A stretch of DNA of 64,000 bases, from the IMG/VR virus record IMGVR_UViG_3300009509_000020, positions 1-64,000 of that record, one strand, 5' to 3'. Source of the stretch: a virus. The position numbers and the translations under genes are program-made. Below are positions 39,897 to 50,043 of the stretch, piece after piece. The stretch's first letter is position 1. Each line of letters begins with the position of its first letter. The notes below the pieces were generated by a model that worked only from the letters and a program-made list of their open reading frames with translations, did not search any database and was not told the DNA's origin.

Positions 39897-42800
39897 GAAA
39901 ATCGGCCTCATGGCCGTCTTAGACACAACTGAATTCGATAGGGGATTAAAATCCTATCTTGGTGGTTTAAGTACGACTGAATCACAAACCAGGCGTACTT
40001 CTGATGCTGTAGTCAAATTTGGAGAACAAACTAAAGGCGCAACTAAAAACTTAGGTGCTGCTGCCACACAAATTTCCAAGACAACTAGTAGCTTGGGTAC
40101 TATGGAGAGTGTTTACGGGCATATCAAAGGCCCCCTTGCAAGTTTAAATCAATGGTTGTCTGGAACTGTTAAATCTACTACTACAGTTCAAACTAGTTTG
40201 GACAAAGTTACTAGAGGAATAGGCCAATCAGCAAGTGCAATTGATAGAACAGCAAGTATAGCAAGTGGTGCTACTCAGAAAATTGGAGAAGCGACTAGTG
40301 GACTTGGGGAAACTACCAAGCAAACAGTTAGTTCTATAAACAACATGGGGACTACTGCCCAAACCGTTTTTGGAGTTATCATAGGAAATATTGCTGTACA
40401 AGGAATTGGTTTATTAACTAGAACTATTAGCGGAGCAATTTCTTCTATCGGTGATATGGTGCGTGGGGCGGCGGATATTCAGGGCGTTAGAGTTGCCTTC
40501 GAGGCCCTGACTGCTGCCCAACCAGATTTTTTGAGCAAGATGCAAGACGCATCGTCTGGCATGATCGCACAACGCGACCTCATGCAATCTTATAACCTGG
40601 CCGCGCAGTTGGTCGGCAAAACCTTCGCCGATCAATTGCCCGAAGCGATGGGCTATTTGACCAAAGTTTCGGCCTCTACCGGCCAATCTATGCAGTACCT
40701 CATGGATTCCCTCGTTCGTGGTGTTGGCCGCCTTTCCCCGATGATTTTGGACAACCTGGCAATCCAGGTTGATTTGACATCGGCAACAGATGCTTATGGC
40801 AAAGAAATTGGCAAGACAGCCGAAGAAATGACAAAGGCCGAGAAACAGGCTGCCGTCATGGCCGAAGTTATGAGACAACTTGCTATCAATACGGCGGCAA
40901 TGCCCGACGTGAGCGGGCTGGCGTCTTCTGGTATAGCAGGATTTACTGCCCGGATTCAAAATCTGAGAGATGCTGCCGGCACTGGATTATTGCCAGTTTT
41001 GAACGGCCTAATCGGGCCAGTCAATGCTATCATAGACCGTTTTACAGTAGCAATCGGCGAAGGTGGCGCTTTGAGCGCCGTGATGACCAATCTTGGCGCG
41101 GCAGCTTCCGTTGTGGGTGATGGTCTAGCACAAATGGCAGACGTGGCAGCAGACCGGGGCATCAACTTTATCTCTACTCTAAACGAGCGGTTTGGGCAGG
41201 CGGCCAGGAATGCGCTGGAGTGGGGTATCAACATCGTTGCTCAACTTGCCGATGGCATGATACAGGGCGCTGCCTCTGTATTAAATGCGGCCATGACGTG
41301 GATCGGCAATCTTTTGGCGGGCTGGCTTGCGCCTGGAAGCCCACCGGCCATTGCCCCTGACCTCGATTTGTGGGGCGCGGAAGCGATGAACGAATACCTG
41401 CAAGGTTTTACTCAGGCCGATTTTGACATTCTCGAAGGCTTGCAGAGTAAAATGCAATCGGTTTTCAATTCTCTTGCTGCTGCTGGCGTTATGACAGGAG
41501 AGCAGGCGTCACAAGCATTTGCTGACTTTTCTATGGAGATAACTAGGTCGCTGGCAGAAACAGGCGAAGTTGGAGAAGATATTTTTTCCAGACTGGTAGA
41601 GATAGCCGGGCCGTTTGGGCAAGAGATTGCCGACTTGACGCGGGCGCAAGTTGGCCTTGCTCAGGCATTAGACGAAGTTCGCAAAGCTCAGGAAGAACTG
41701 AATAAGGCTAATGAGGCTATCTCTACGGCAGAATCGGATGTTGCCCGCCTAACCAGAGAGTATAACGCCATGCTCAAGGCCGGGGCCAGCGACGAAATAT
41801 TGAAAGCCAAATTAGCAGAAATCAATGCTGCTGAAGATGGTCTCGACGTTGCCCGCAAGCAGCGCAACGAAGCGCAGAAGGCATTGAAGGACGCCGAGAA
41901 ACGAGCCGACCCACTAGAGGAACAGGTCAAGCTCCAAGAGAGATTGGTCAAACAGCTTTTGGACATGGCAAAGGCGCAAGAAAAGGCCAGGAAAGAGGCG
42001 GAAAAAGCCGCTGCCGGAGGCGGCGGGGGAGGCGGCGGGGGAGGCGGTGGGGCGGGGCGCGTAGGCGGTGGCGGCGCGGCGGCGGCTATGCCTGCTTTGG
42101 GCGCGGCCTTGCCCACCCTGGCGGCAGGTCTGCCGGCCAGCTTTGAGGAAGCAAAGGCAGGCATTCTGGCCTCGCTGGGCGACTTGTTTGCGCCGCTCAA
42201 AGAACGTTGGGAAACATCCATGCTGCCGACTATACAAGGCATAGCCGACAAGTGGACGTGGTTTACTGGCATCGTGAAAACTTTCTATGATGAAAAAGTA
42301 AAGCCAGTCATAGATGCTATCACCGGTCTCATTCCCCCCACGCTGCTTGAGAACATCGGCAAGGCCATCGGTATCATTGCCGCGCTTGGGGCAGCCTTTG
42401 CCGCTGCCAGCGCAGTCATCGGTGTCATAGGCGGTATCATCGGGGCGCTAGTTTCGCCTATAGGTCTAATCGTCGGGGCAATCGCCTTGCTCATTACGGC
42501 CTGGGAAGGTAATTGGCTCGGCATCCGTGATATTATGACCAACGTTTGGGAAAACACACTCAAGCCAGCACTAACCGCTATCTGGGAGTGGTTGAGTACG
42601 AATATCCCCGTCGCTATCGAGACGGCCAAGACGTTCTGGGAAACGACGCTGAAACCAGCCCTAGAAGCGGTTTGGAGTTTTATTACCGATAGCCTGATTC
42701 CTGCCTTTACTGCCGTTGCCGACTGGCTTGGCGTGACTATCGGGGCGGCCATAGATACGGCCAAACAGGTATGGGAAGAAGTGCTCAAGCCAGCCCTAGA

Positions 42801-43488
42801 AATCGTCTACAATTTTATCAAAGATGATTTGTTACCATTGTTTGATTCCCTCAAAGAGCTTTTCGATGTTGGTTTGAACCTAGCCGTCACTGCTATGGCA
42901 GGACTTTGGCAAAATATCCTCAAGCCCGCCCTCGATGTTGTCTACGCCTTGATCAAGGATAAATTACAACCAATTCTCGATGGCATACAGACATTCTTTG
43001 AAGATGACTTGAAACCAATACTTGATACTATTGCTACGCTTTTTAGCGTAACATTGACTGCCGCCTGGAACACGTTTACCGACGTGCTAACCGTTGCCAA
43101 GACGACGATTCTCGATCCAATCAAGACAGTTTTCGAGAGTATTTCGACAGCAATACAAGATGTTACGACGTGGATAAAAGACCTGACGGATAAATTGAAA
43201 AACATCACTTTGCCTGATTGGTTAATGCCCGGATCGCCACCACCGCTATTTTATGCCTTGCAGGATATAGGCAATCAAATGAGGCAATTATCGGCAGTTG
43301 AGTTGCCCCGATTGGCAGCAGAATTACAGTTACAGCCACTTGGCGCGGCGGCCACCATGCAACAAATGCCAGGCAGTGTGAGCAATTTTAATCAGACAAC
43401 TCAAATCGGGCCGAATACTATTCAAAATGGTATGGATGTAGCCGCTATAGAAGCGTTGGTAGAACGCGCCGTAGCCAGGAGAATATAA
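39889..43488 (+). CDS. Tape measure protein
   Basis: A 1199-residue protein that starts with GTG overlapping the stop of the chaperone. It has a Ser/Thr-rich N-terminus, a coiled-coil middle (about 590-700), a Gly-rich stretch, hydrophobic helices (about 830-880) and repeated modules of the type 'VWE..LKPALE.VW.FI'. Length controls a tail of about 180 nm if 0.15 nm per residue applies. The first ~180 codons are more AT-rich than the rest. Confidence 0.9.
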   Translation: MPEKIGLMAVLDTTEFDRGLKSYLGGLSTTESQTRRTSDAVVKFGEQTKGATKNLGAAATQISKTTSSLGTMESVYGHIKGPLASLNQWLSGTVKSTTTVQTSLDKVTRGIGQSASAIDRTASIASGATQKIGEATSGLGETTKQTVSSINNMGTTAQTVFGVIIGNIAVQGIGLLTRTISGAISSIGDMVRGAADIQGVRVAFEALTAAQPDFLSKMQDASSGMIAQRDLMQSYNLAAQLVGKTFADQLPEAMGYLTKVSASTGQSMQYLMDSLVRGVGRLSPMILDNLAIQVDLTSATDAYGKEIGKTAEEMTKAEKQAAVMAEVMRQLAINTAAMPDVSGLASSGIAGFTARIQNLRDAAGTGLLPVLNGLIGPVNAIIDRFTVAIGEGGALSAVMTNLGAAASVVGDGLAQMADVAADRGINFISTLNERFGQAARNALEWGINIVAQLADGMIQGAASVLNAAMTWIGNLLAGWLAPGSPPAIAPDLDLWGAEAMNEYLQGFTQADFDILEGLQSKMQSVFNSLAAAGVMTGEQASQAFADFSMEITRSLAETGEVGEDIFSRLVEIAGPFGQEIADLTRAQVGLAQALDEVRKAQEELNKANEAISTAESDVARLTREYNAMLKAGASDEILKAKLAEINAAEDGLDVARKQRNEAQKALKDAEKRADPLEEQVKLQERLVKQLLDMAKAQEKARKEAEKAAAGGGGGGGGGGGGAGRVGGGGAAAAMPALGAALPTLAAGLPASFEEAKAGILASLGDLFAPLKERWETSMLPTIQGIADKWTWFTGIVKTFYDEKVKPVIDAITGLIPPTLLENIGKAIGIIAALGAAFAAASAVIGVIGGIIGALVSPIGLIVGAIALLITAWEGNWLGIRDIMTNVWENTLKPALTAIWEWLSTNIPVAIETAKTFWETTLKPALEAVWSFITDSLIPAFTAVADWLGVTIGAAIDTAKQVWEEVLKPALEIVYNFIKDDLLPLFDSLKELFDVGLNLAVTAMAGLWQNILKPALDVVYALIKDKLQPILDGIQTFFEDDLKPILDTIATLFSVTLTAAWNTFTDVLTVAKTTILDPIKTVFESISTAIQDVTTWIKDLTDKLKNITLPDWLMPGSPPPLFYALQDIGNQMRQLSAVELPRLAAELQLQPLGAAATMQQMPGSVSNFNQTTQIGPNTIQNGMDVAAIEALVERAVARRI

Positions 43489-45503
43489 TGCCTATCACAG
43501 CAATCTTGAGAATAACAGATGGGACAGACCCCGCCGTTAACCTGCTGAACCAAAGCACAGGACTTCATCTCGAAAATTGGCGACAGGTTCCATTGCCCAG
43601 TAAAGGCGAGGGAATTTACCAATCTAGCCCCATTGCCGACGGCCGCCGTCTTGTTGCTAGGCAATGGGACAACACCCTGGATCGCTTCGACCTGATTGTC
43701 AACGGTCTGGAACAAGACGCCGTAATTTACGATTTGAGGCAACTGTTTACATTGCTCGAAAAGGCGACGCAATATTGGACAACTGATTGGCAACAGGAGC
43801 CGGTATGGCTAGAAGCGCGGGCCGGGTGTGAGACCAACCTGCGCTATGCCCATATCGTAAACTGGCGCGTGCCAGAGTTAAGCAGCCCATATCATGGCGC
43901 ATTTCTCGAACACCTAACAGCGATGGGCGACATCACGCTATTGATAGAACATACGGGCTGGCGCGATTTACCGCCAGGCGAGGGCAATGCAATAGAATTG
44001 AGCGCCGTCGAAACCTACGACGGGCGAAATCTGGGCAACGTTGACGATGCAGGCGATAGAACGCCTACAACTAACGATGAAGTTTATATTGTCAATAAGC
44101 GCAATCAGGCCAATCTGACAGATATTTATATCTACGATACGCCAGTATTTTTGCCAGGCAACTATATGGATGCGGTCTTGCCGTTCAATATGTTGCCAGC
44201 CGTCCCCGTCGCTGGCGATATAATTTACTTTGGTATTGATACGACTTTAGCCAATAGCGGGCCATTTAACAATCTCGTGTTTGACCTCAGTGCAGCCCAA
44301 ACGAACATAACCAATCTGGATTGGGAATATTGGAATGGCGCGGCCTGGGCGGCGCTGACGATAAACAATGACAATACAGCGAATGGTGGGCAACCAATGA
44401 GTGTCGCCGGTGTAAACTCGGTACATTGGGAACAACCGGCCAACTGGGCCACGACTGCGGTTAACGGGGTGACGGGTTATTGGGTTAGGCTGCGCGTCCT
44501 GGCTGTCGGGGCCAATCCAACCCCGCCAGTACAACAGAATAGAGACATTTATTCTTGTATCTGGCCTTATATCGAGATTCAGGCGGAAGATATTGGCGGC
44601 GACGTGTCAGCAATGAATCATCTCGAAATATTGTCTGTAGCTGAAGCAGATTTCTTGCGAATCATCGTAGGATTACGGTCTCTTTCGCGTGGTGACGAAT
44701 TCACCGCTTGCCTAAATGCCGCCGATGAACAGAATGTGGGTTTTACGTGTGCAGTTGGTGTCACTACTGCTTTTATAAATGATGTAACTTCACCGACTGG
44801 CAGAATTGCACAATATAATCCAGCAGGTGCAGATGCATTGACAAATAGAGTTGCCTGGACTTTCCAAAATACTATCGCGCCTGACTTCGTCGGGGAATAC
44901 CATTGTTTTGTCCGTTATGACACGACCGGAACGACAACATCATATACGATGCAAGTTAGAATAGAAACGATAGCGACTGACCAACCTTTTATTTCTGAAA
45001 TAGTGACTATTCCGGCTGGCTTGACTACAGATTACGGCGTTGCTGATATGGGCAAGCTACCTTTTTATCCCTACGATGAACACGTTGATATATCAGATAC
45101 AAACAGGACTTCATTACGAATTTATATTGGCAGTTCTGATGGAACAGATAACATAAATATTATAGACTGTTGGTTAATTCCTACTGACGAATGGGCTGGA
45201 GATTTTGAACTTGCTGGGGCAGCTTCAATTCTGAAGACAATAACGCCAGTCGTTGATAGCGTTACCCTGCCAAAGAAGATGATTCGCTCTCCTGTATTAA
45301 ATGATCGGGCTGGCGATGTTCATACGTCAATGAAACACGCAACTAATGGCCCTGCAATATTACAGTCAAACGCACAACAACGATTGTGGTTTTTCGTCAT
45401 GGGTTCAGAAAGCGATGGCATATATGAATCACAATTCTTCTATTCAGCACGTGTTTTAGATTGGGCAGTTCAACGTTATATTGCTATGAGGGGTAATAGA
45501 TGA
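43488..45503 (+). CDS. Distal tail / tail-tip protein
   Basis: The 671-residue protein follows the tape measure with one-base overlap. The N-terminal part (1-170, 'FDLIVNGLEQDAVIYDLRQLFTLLEKATQYW') has the appearance of a distal tail protein core; later parts are beta-rich, probably carbohydrate-binding. It contains the original of the segment copied at 33973-34150. Confidence 0.65.
   Translation: MPITAILRITDGTDPAVNLLNQSTGLHLENWRQVPLPSKGEGIYQSSPIADGRRLVARQWDNTLDRFDLIVNGLEQDAVIYDLRQLFTLLEKATQYWTTDWQQEPVWLEARAGCETNLRYAHIVNWRVPELSSPYHGAFLEHLTAMGDITLLIEHTGWRDLPPGEGNAIELSAVETYDGRNLGNVDDAGDRTPTTNDEVYIVNKRNQANLTDIYIYDTPVFLPGNYMDAVLPFNMLPAVPVAGDIIYFGIDTTLANSGPFNNLVFDLSAAQTNITNLDWEYWNGAAWAALTINNDNTANGGQPMSVAGVNSVHWEQPANWATTAVNGVTGYWVRLRVLAVGANPTPPVQQNRDIYSCIWPYIEIQAEDIGGDVSAMNHLEILSVAEADFLRIIVGLRSLSRGDEFTACLNAADEQNVGFTCAVGVTTAFINDVTSPTGRIAQYNPAGADALTNRVAWTFQNTIAPDFVGEYHCFVRYDTTGTTTSYTMQVRIETIATDQPFISEIVTIPAGLTTDYGVADMGKLPFYPYDEHVDISDTNRTSLRIYIGSSDGTDNINIIDCWLIPTDEWAGDFELAGAASILKTITPVVDSVTLPKKMIRSPVLNDRAGDVHTSMKHATNGPAILQSNAQQRLWFFVMGSESDGIYESQFFYSARVLDWAVQRYIAMRGNR
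44307..44484 (+). repeat. 178-bp duplicated segment, copy 2
   Basis: Matches 33973-34150 without gaps at about 94% identity and is in the same reading phase in both genes. Confidence 0.9.
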
Positions 45504-45712
45504 TAAAGCGCACGATCATTACAATCATCGTGACAATCCTTCTTTTGGGCAGTTATACTATTTGTTCTTTGGCCTATCATCCACCACCGCCTCCTATCAT
45601 GCCGACTAATATACCAACCCAAACTAAGACGAGATCAGTCCCGACACCAAATGTAACCAAGCCGATTCAATATCGTTCATATCTGCCCAATATTTGCTCT
45701 GATTGCTGGTAG
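45500..45712 (+). CDS. Small secreted or membrane-anchored Pro-rich protein
   Basis: A 70-residue protein with an N-terminal hydrophobic segment (about 5-25) followed by Pro/Thr-rich sequence and the end YLPNICSDCW. It could be a signal-anchored protein. It overlaps the tail gene by 4 bp. Role unknown, possibly lysis or surface modification. Confidence 0.55.
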   Translation: MIKRTIITIIVTILLLGSYTICSLAYHPPPPPIMPTNIPTQTKTRSVPTPNVTKPIQYRSYLPNICSDCW

Positions 45713-45742
45713 CCGAGATGAAACTATATGGGGGTAAATTAA

Positions 45743-46219
45743 ATGACGACACATACGATTATTTTGCCAGTTGAAGGCGGCAGGGCCGATTCTACCGTTC
45801 CGGCTGGCGTTTCACTCACTGGTCTGGTAAAACGATTGTTCGATGATTCACAAGAAGAAAAGCACTCTTGGCAATTTGACATGCCAGAAAACTATTCTAG
45901 TAGCCCGGTGTTAGTAGCGACCTGGGCAATGGCCTCAGCGACTAGTGGGAACGTAGTATTGACCGGTCGAGTGAAAGCCGTAACGCCGAACACAGAGGAT
46001 ATAGACGCGGCTGCTTATGCAGCCGACAATGACGTAACTACTGCCGTTCCTGGAACGGGGGGGTATACGAAACAAACTAGTATCACTCTGACCAACGATG
46101 ATAGTTTGGCGGCTGATGACTTCGTGCAAATCGAATTCGCCAGAAAGGGCAATAGTGGAAGTGACACGGCTTCTGGCGACTTGGAGCTTTTGGCTGTAAA
46201 GCTGGAGTATTCCGACTGA
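45743..46219 (+). CDS. Tail-tip or baseplate-associated protein
   Basis: The 158-residue beta-rich protein ('HSWQFDMPENYSSSPVLVATWAMASATSGNVVLTGRVKAV', 'SITLTNDDSLAADDFVQIEFARKG') resembles small phage fibre or upper baseplate domains. It overlaps the next gene by one base. Confidence 0.55.
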   Translation: MTTHTIILPVEGGRADSTVPAGVSLTGLVKRLFDDSQEEKHSWQFDMPENYSSSPVLVATWAMASATSGNVVLTGRVKAVTPNTEDIDAAAYAADNDVTTAVPGTGGYTKQTSITLTNDDSLAADDFVQIEFARKGNSGSDTASGDLELLAVKLEYSD

Positions 46220-48162
46220 TGGCAATTTTATTCGATGAGGTAGACGATTATTTTTCTATCGCCAACGATGCGAGCTTGACGCTACCAGATGATGATTGGT
46301 GCGTAGGTATCTGGACTCGTGTAACTGATAACAGCGGTTCGTTTTATCAATACATTCTTAGCAACAATAACTATGGAGTAAATAACTCGTTTAATCTATT
46401 TCTGGTAGAAGCAGCCGAAGGAGCAGACCCGAACGAATGGGCAATTAACACCGTTGATGGTGATGGCACAACCGTATTGTTCGACAGCGGCGCGTCTGCG
46501 CCCGGAGCAGATGGGTTGTGGAGATTGATCATAATACAGCGCGTCACTGCTTCTTCTCAAATACAGATGTGGTTCTGTACGTTTGGTGGAACGCCAGCGA
46601 TGGTCAACAGCGCATCTGATTCTGGATTCAATGCCGTTGATGGCGGGATTTGGAATATCGGGCGGCGCGTGGATGGTAATATAGATAGATATTATGGCAG
46701 TATTGCGGCTGAATTTTTCAAGGGCGATTTTAGTCTTAGTCAATCTGAGATCGCTGCATTAGGAAGTGGTTGGCCGATTTATGCTCTTGGAAAAGTCCCA
46801 GATATTTATCTCATAATGGGTGAATCAGTCGCTACGTTGGTAGATTTATTTGGATCGAATGATGCGACGCGCAATAGTGCCCCAACGACAGTTGAGCATG
46901 TTCCAATCGTGCGCCCAATCAGTACAACGCCTGTAATAATCGGCCCTACCGCGCCATCGCCGCCAATCTCTGTCGCTGCTGCTGAATTTATCGTACCATC
47001 ACATACACAATCGAATCAGCTAACCATCGCCATATACAAACCAGCGATTGGTAGTTATACGCCAGCAGGAACTTTTCTATATAATCTATCTGACACGATA
47101 AACGCCTATTCACATACTATCCAGGCATTAGGTGGTTATTGGGAAGCCAGTTTCTCATTAGGAGATCGGCTTGGAAAATTGGAAGATTGGCTAGATGGTC
47201 TTGGCTGGCACATTGAAGTCTACAATCCTGCATTAGTCAAGATTTGGGAAGGATTCGTCAACGAAGTGACGCTGGGCGTCGGTGGATTCTCGGTTACACG
47301 TGGGCCGCTGATGAATATTGCCAATCGGGTGACGGTATGGTATAGCCTGCTAGATACGACAATTACGCCGCCTGCAACTGGTATATCACGGCCTACGCCG
47401 ATAGCCGAGGATACTGCATCACAGGCAAAATACGGTATCGTAGAAAAGACGCTTTCTGTAGGTAGCGTAGAGACTACAGATGCAAATCAAATTCGTGATA
47501 CGTTTTTGGCTGAAAATGCGTTACCAGAAACAGGCAAGAGCGTCAATCTTGGCGGGTCTGGCTCAGAAGCCTCTATAACGGTAAATTGTTTGGGATATGT
47601 TCGTTGGCTCGATTTCTACGTTTATGATGACACTGCGTCTGGCACAAGAACGATAACGCAGAAAATACAAGATGTCATGGGCGCAGATCCAAATACTCTA
47701 TTTAGCACAGATTATGCTAATATAGCAACCAATAACTTGCTCGTTTCGAGGTATGATACCGAAGAGCGCACAGCTTGGGCGATCATCAAGGCTTTGGTAG
47801 CACGTGGCGACGTAAACGATAATCGCTATATTTTTGGAATTTACAATAATCAAGTAGCATATTATGATGCTATTCCGACAGATATTGAATATTACCAACG
47901 CCTTGCCGATCCATCACAGCGCGTAGAGACGCTATTCGGACAGTGGGTCAAGCCGTGGGATGTACAGGTCGGAAAATGGCTTTTATTCCCCGATTTTCTA
48001 ATCGGCAAAGTTCAGCCTACCAATATCAGATTAGACCAGAGGGCAATGTTTATCGAGTCATTGACCTATACTGCCCCATGGGCGTTGAGCCTGACCGGGG
48101 GGAAAGTAAGCTCTTTATCTCAGCGTTTAGCGCGTCTTGGTCTGGGCGGAACGGGAGCGTGA
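46219..48162 (+). CDS. LamG-like tail-tip protein
   Basis: The 647-residue protein begins with a concanavalin/LamG-like domain (1-210: 'FDEVDDYFSIANDASLTLPDDDWCVGIWTRV', 'FFKGDFSLSQSEIAALGSG'), followed by a central domain (250-600) and a C-terminal 'RLARLGLGGTGA'. It is probably a receptor-binding tail component. Confidence 0.65.
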   Translation: MAILFDEVDDYFSIANDASLTLPDDDWCVGIWTRVTDNSGSFYQYILSNNNYGVNNSFNLFLVEAAEGADPNEWAINTVDGDGTTVLFDSGASAPGADGLWRLIIIQRVTASSQIQMWFCTFGGTPAMVNSASDSGFNAVDGGIWNIGRRVDGNIDRYYGSIAAEFFKGDFSLSQSEIAALGSGWPIYALGKVPDIYLIMGESVATLVDLFGSNDATRNSAPTTVEHVPIVRPISTTPVIIGPTAPSPPISVAAAEFIVPSHTQSNQLTIAIYKPAIGSYTPAGTFLYNLSDTINAYSHTIQALGGYWEASFSLGDRLGKLEDWLDGLGWHIEVYNPALVKIWEGFVNEVTLGVGGFSVTRGPLMNIANRVTVWYSLLDTTITPPATGISRPTPIAEDTASQAKYGIVEKTLSVGSVETTDANQIRDTFLAENALPETGKSVNLGGSGSEASITVNCLGYVRWLDFYVYDDTASGTRTITQKIQDVMGADPNTLFSTDYANIATNNLLVSRYDTEERTAWAIIKALVARGDVNDNRYIFGIYNNQVAYYDAIPTDIEYYQRLADPSQRVETLFGQWVKPWDVQVGKWLLFPDFLIGKVQPTNIRLDQRAMFIESLTYTAPWALSLTGGKVSSLSQRLARLGLGGTGA

Positions 48163-48163
48163 G

Positions 48164-48967
48164 ATGGCGGTACAAGTTCGTAACAATGAGTTAGTCGATC
48201 TTTTGCGGGCCGACTTTCAGGCCCGTAGCGAGCCAAACTTTGCCTGGAAGTCGGCCGTCTCATCGCTTTTGGCATTGCCTGGTATTCGTGGCGTCTGGCC
48301 GATGAGTTCATTCGATTCTGCTGGGAATGCCTATGACATGAGTGGACAGGCCAGGACGTTGACCTACAATGGCAATCCTCTATACAACTACAGCAATCTA
48401 GCTCCATACATACAATTCGACGGGACGGGAGATAGACTTACCAGAGCAGATGAAGCCGGTCTTGATATAACCGGAACAGAAAGTTATGTAGCACCAGTGG
48501 CTAATGGGCTGACAATGCTTGGCTGGTTTTACGTCACGGCCTTCGACGTGGCCGCAAATGACGGGCTTTTCTCAAAATGGATTACGGCTGGAAACCTGCG
48601 CAGCTATCTTCTATATATCCCAACTCCCGCCTCACAAATTGCGACTTTCGTCATATCAACTGATGGAATTGCTACCGTTGCTGTCTCTACTACCACTATT
48701 TCTATTGGGAGATGGTATTTCATCGCTAGCAGATTCGTTCCCAGCACCTCATTAGATATATGGCTCAATGGCACTAAAACCACAAATGCGGTTGGTATCC
48801 CGGCAAGTATTTTCAATAGTACTTCTTTATTAGAAATAGGTTCTATGCAAAATGGGGCTAATCCGTTCAACGGGCGCGCCTCAATGTGCGCTTTGTGCGC
48901 AACAGCATTGAGTGATGCGATTATCGGTACGTTATATCAACAAATGAGGACGATGTATGGGGTATGA
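48164..48967 (+). CDS. LamG-like receptor-binding protein
   Basis: A 267-residue protein with a LamG/concanavalin fold pattern: 'YNYSNLAPYIQFDGTGDRLTRADEAGLDI', 'LTMLGWFYVTAFDV', 'GRWYFIASRFVPSTSLDIWLNGTKT', 'GRASMCALCATALSDAIIGTLY'. Start at 48164, where ATG follows GAGCGTGAG. Likely a tail fibre tip that binds host surface glycans. Confidence 0.7.
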   Translation: MAVQVRNNELVDLLRADFQARSEPNFAWKSAVSSLLALPGIRGVWPMSSFDSAGNAYDMSGQARTLTYNGNPLYNYSNLAPYIQFDGTGDRLTRADEAGLDITGTESYVAPVANGLTMLGWFYVTAFDVAANDGLFSKWITAGNLRSYLLYIPTPASQIATFVISTDGIATVAVSTTTISIGRWYFIASRFVPSTSLDIWLNGTKTTNAVGIPASIFNSTSLLEIGSMQNGANPFNGRASMCALCATALSDAIIGTLYQQMRTMYGV

Positions 48968-49034
48968 TACAACATGCCCCTGTGTTGCTCAGGCTATGAA
49001 GAAGCAAGCAGGCAGTAAATATGATAGATATTAG
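48957..49034 (+). CDS. Cysteine-containing 25-residue peptide
   Basis: A short frame (MGYDTTCPCVAQAMKKQAG..) with AGGA upstream overlaps the end of the LamG gene and the start of the next gene. It is coherent and ends just after the next ATG. Could be real or chance. Confidence 0.35.
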   Translation: MGYDTTCPCVAQAMKKQAGSKYDRY

Positions 49035-49410
49035 TCTTGAGACATCTGAAACAAATATGGCGTTGTTGCGCACACAACTTGAGGCCGAAATAACCCAACA
49101 GGCATTGATATTATTCAAAGACTTACGGCGTGAATACTCTAATATGAACGAGCGGCTACAGGCCCGTGTGGCAGAACTGGAAAAACAACGAGCCGAACAT
49201 ACTCAACAGATAGACGACCTAGCTTTGGCCCTGAAAGGCGCGTTGCGCAAAGAGAAAGAGTATCAGGCTACGATACGTCGGCTGAACGATGAAGTCAAAG
49301 ACTTGATGCGAGACCTGGCTTCATTGCGCAATGAGAATGTTGCCCTGAGTCGTGAGGTCGCCGAATTGCGGTTAGAGGTAGATGGATTTCGGGAGGTAAT
49401 TCGGGATTGA
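49021..49410 (+). CDS. Coiled-coil protein
   Basis: The 129-residue protein is almost wholly heptad-rich ('NERLQARVAELEKQRAEHTQQIDDLALALKGALRKEKEYQATIRRLNDEVKDL'). It could be a structural or regulatory coiled coil. It is the last gene before the promoter at 49407. Confidence 0.65.
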   Translation: MIDISLETSETNMALLRTQLEAEITQQALILFKDLRREYSNMNERLQARVAELEKQRAEHTQQIDDLALALKGALRKEKEYQATIRRLNDEVKDLMRDLASLRNENVALSREVAELRLEVDGFREVIRD

Positions 49411-49435
49411 AATTGCTGGCAAAGTGTGGTATAAT
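49407..49435 (+). promoter_or_regulatory. Rightward promoter
   Basis: TTGAAA (49407-49412), 17 bp, TATAAT (49430-49435), TGTGG before the -10. It serves the membrane protein gene at 49478. Confidence 0.75.
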
Positions 49436-49477
49436 ATTGTAGACACCTTATTATATTAGATGAAAGGATGGTGTGAG

Positions 49478-50011
49478 ATGACCTTAGAAGGATTGATCGG
49501 GCAATGGTGGTTTTGGATTGGGGCAATCGCCGTGGTATTTTTTGCCAGCGTTGGTATTGTCTATGGCCTAAAGGCAGCCAAGAATTGGCTCAAGGGCAAG
49601 GCCGATGATCCTGGCAAGGATGAATGGGATCAGGCCTACGAGCTTTTGGCCCCGTTCATTGATCAGGTTATCGTCGCCGTATTCAAGTTATCTGAGGCCG
49701 CATCAGACGAAGTAGGCAAGCGATTGGATGAAGTAGACAAAGGCGCTCTTGCCGATACGCTCTATGATGCAGCGCTTATTTGGGCACTTGAAACTCTCCC
49801 CCCCTGGGCAGTAACATTGATTTTTGACTATGTTACCCGCAATAGGTGGCGGGGTATGGTCGAAGAACGTTTCAACGAGCTTATAGATTTGTGGCGGGAA
49901 AAAAGCGGAGAGTTGCTTGATTGGCTGCGTCCAGACGCGCCTATTTCGACGCGGCTCTTTACGCTTGCTGGAAGCAGGCCGCCAAAGCTACAAATTCATA
50001 CAACTGCTTGA
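49478..50011 (+). CDS. Membrane-anchored protein, holin candidate
   Basis: The 177-residue protein has one N-terminal transmembrane segment ('WWFWIGAIAVVFFASVGIVYGL', residues 10-31) and a long helical cytoplasmic part. AAGGA lies 10 nt before the chosen ATG. Its own promoter and single membrane helix would fit a lysis-timing or envelope protein, but no family was recognised. Confidence 0.5.
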   Translation: MTLEGLIGQWWFWIGAIAVVFFASVGIVYGLKAAKNWLKGKADDPGKDEWDQAYELLAPFIDQVIVAVFKLSEAASDEVGKRLDEVDKGALADTLYDAALIWALETLPPWAVTLIFDYVTRNRWRGMVEERFNELIDLWREKSGELLDWLRPDAPISTRLFTLAGSRPPKLQIHTTA

Positions 50012-50038
50012 CACGCGACTAAATCTATGGTAAAATAG
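50010..50038 (+). promoter_or_regulatory. Promoter of the Ro/Y RNA-like locus
   Basis: TTGACA (50010-50015), 17 bp, TAAAAT (50033-50038), overlapping the stop of the upstream gene. The structured RNA begins about 6 nt after the -10. Confidence 0.8.
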
Positions 50039-50043
50039 GGTAT

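Noticed and set aside
33973-44484. Diversity-generating retroelement based on the duplicated 178-bp segment
   Set aside because: No reverse transcriptase gene, and the substitutions between the copies are not concentrated at adenines.
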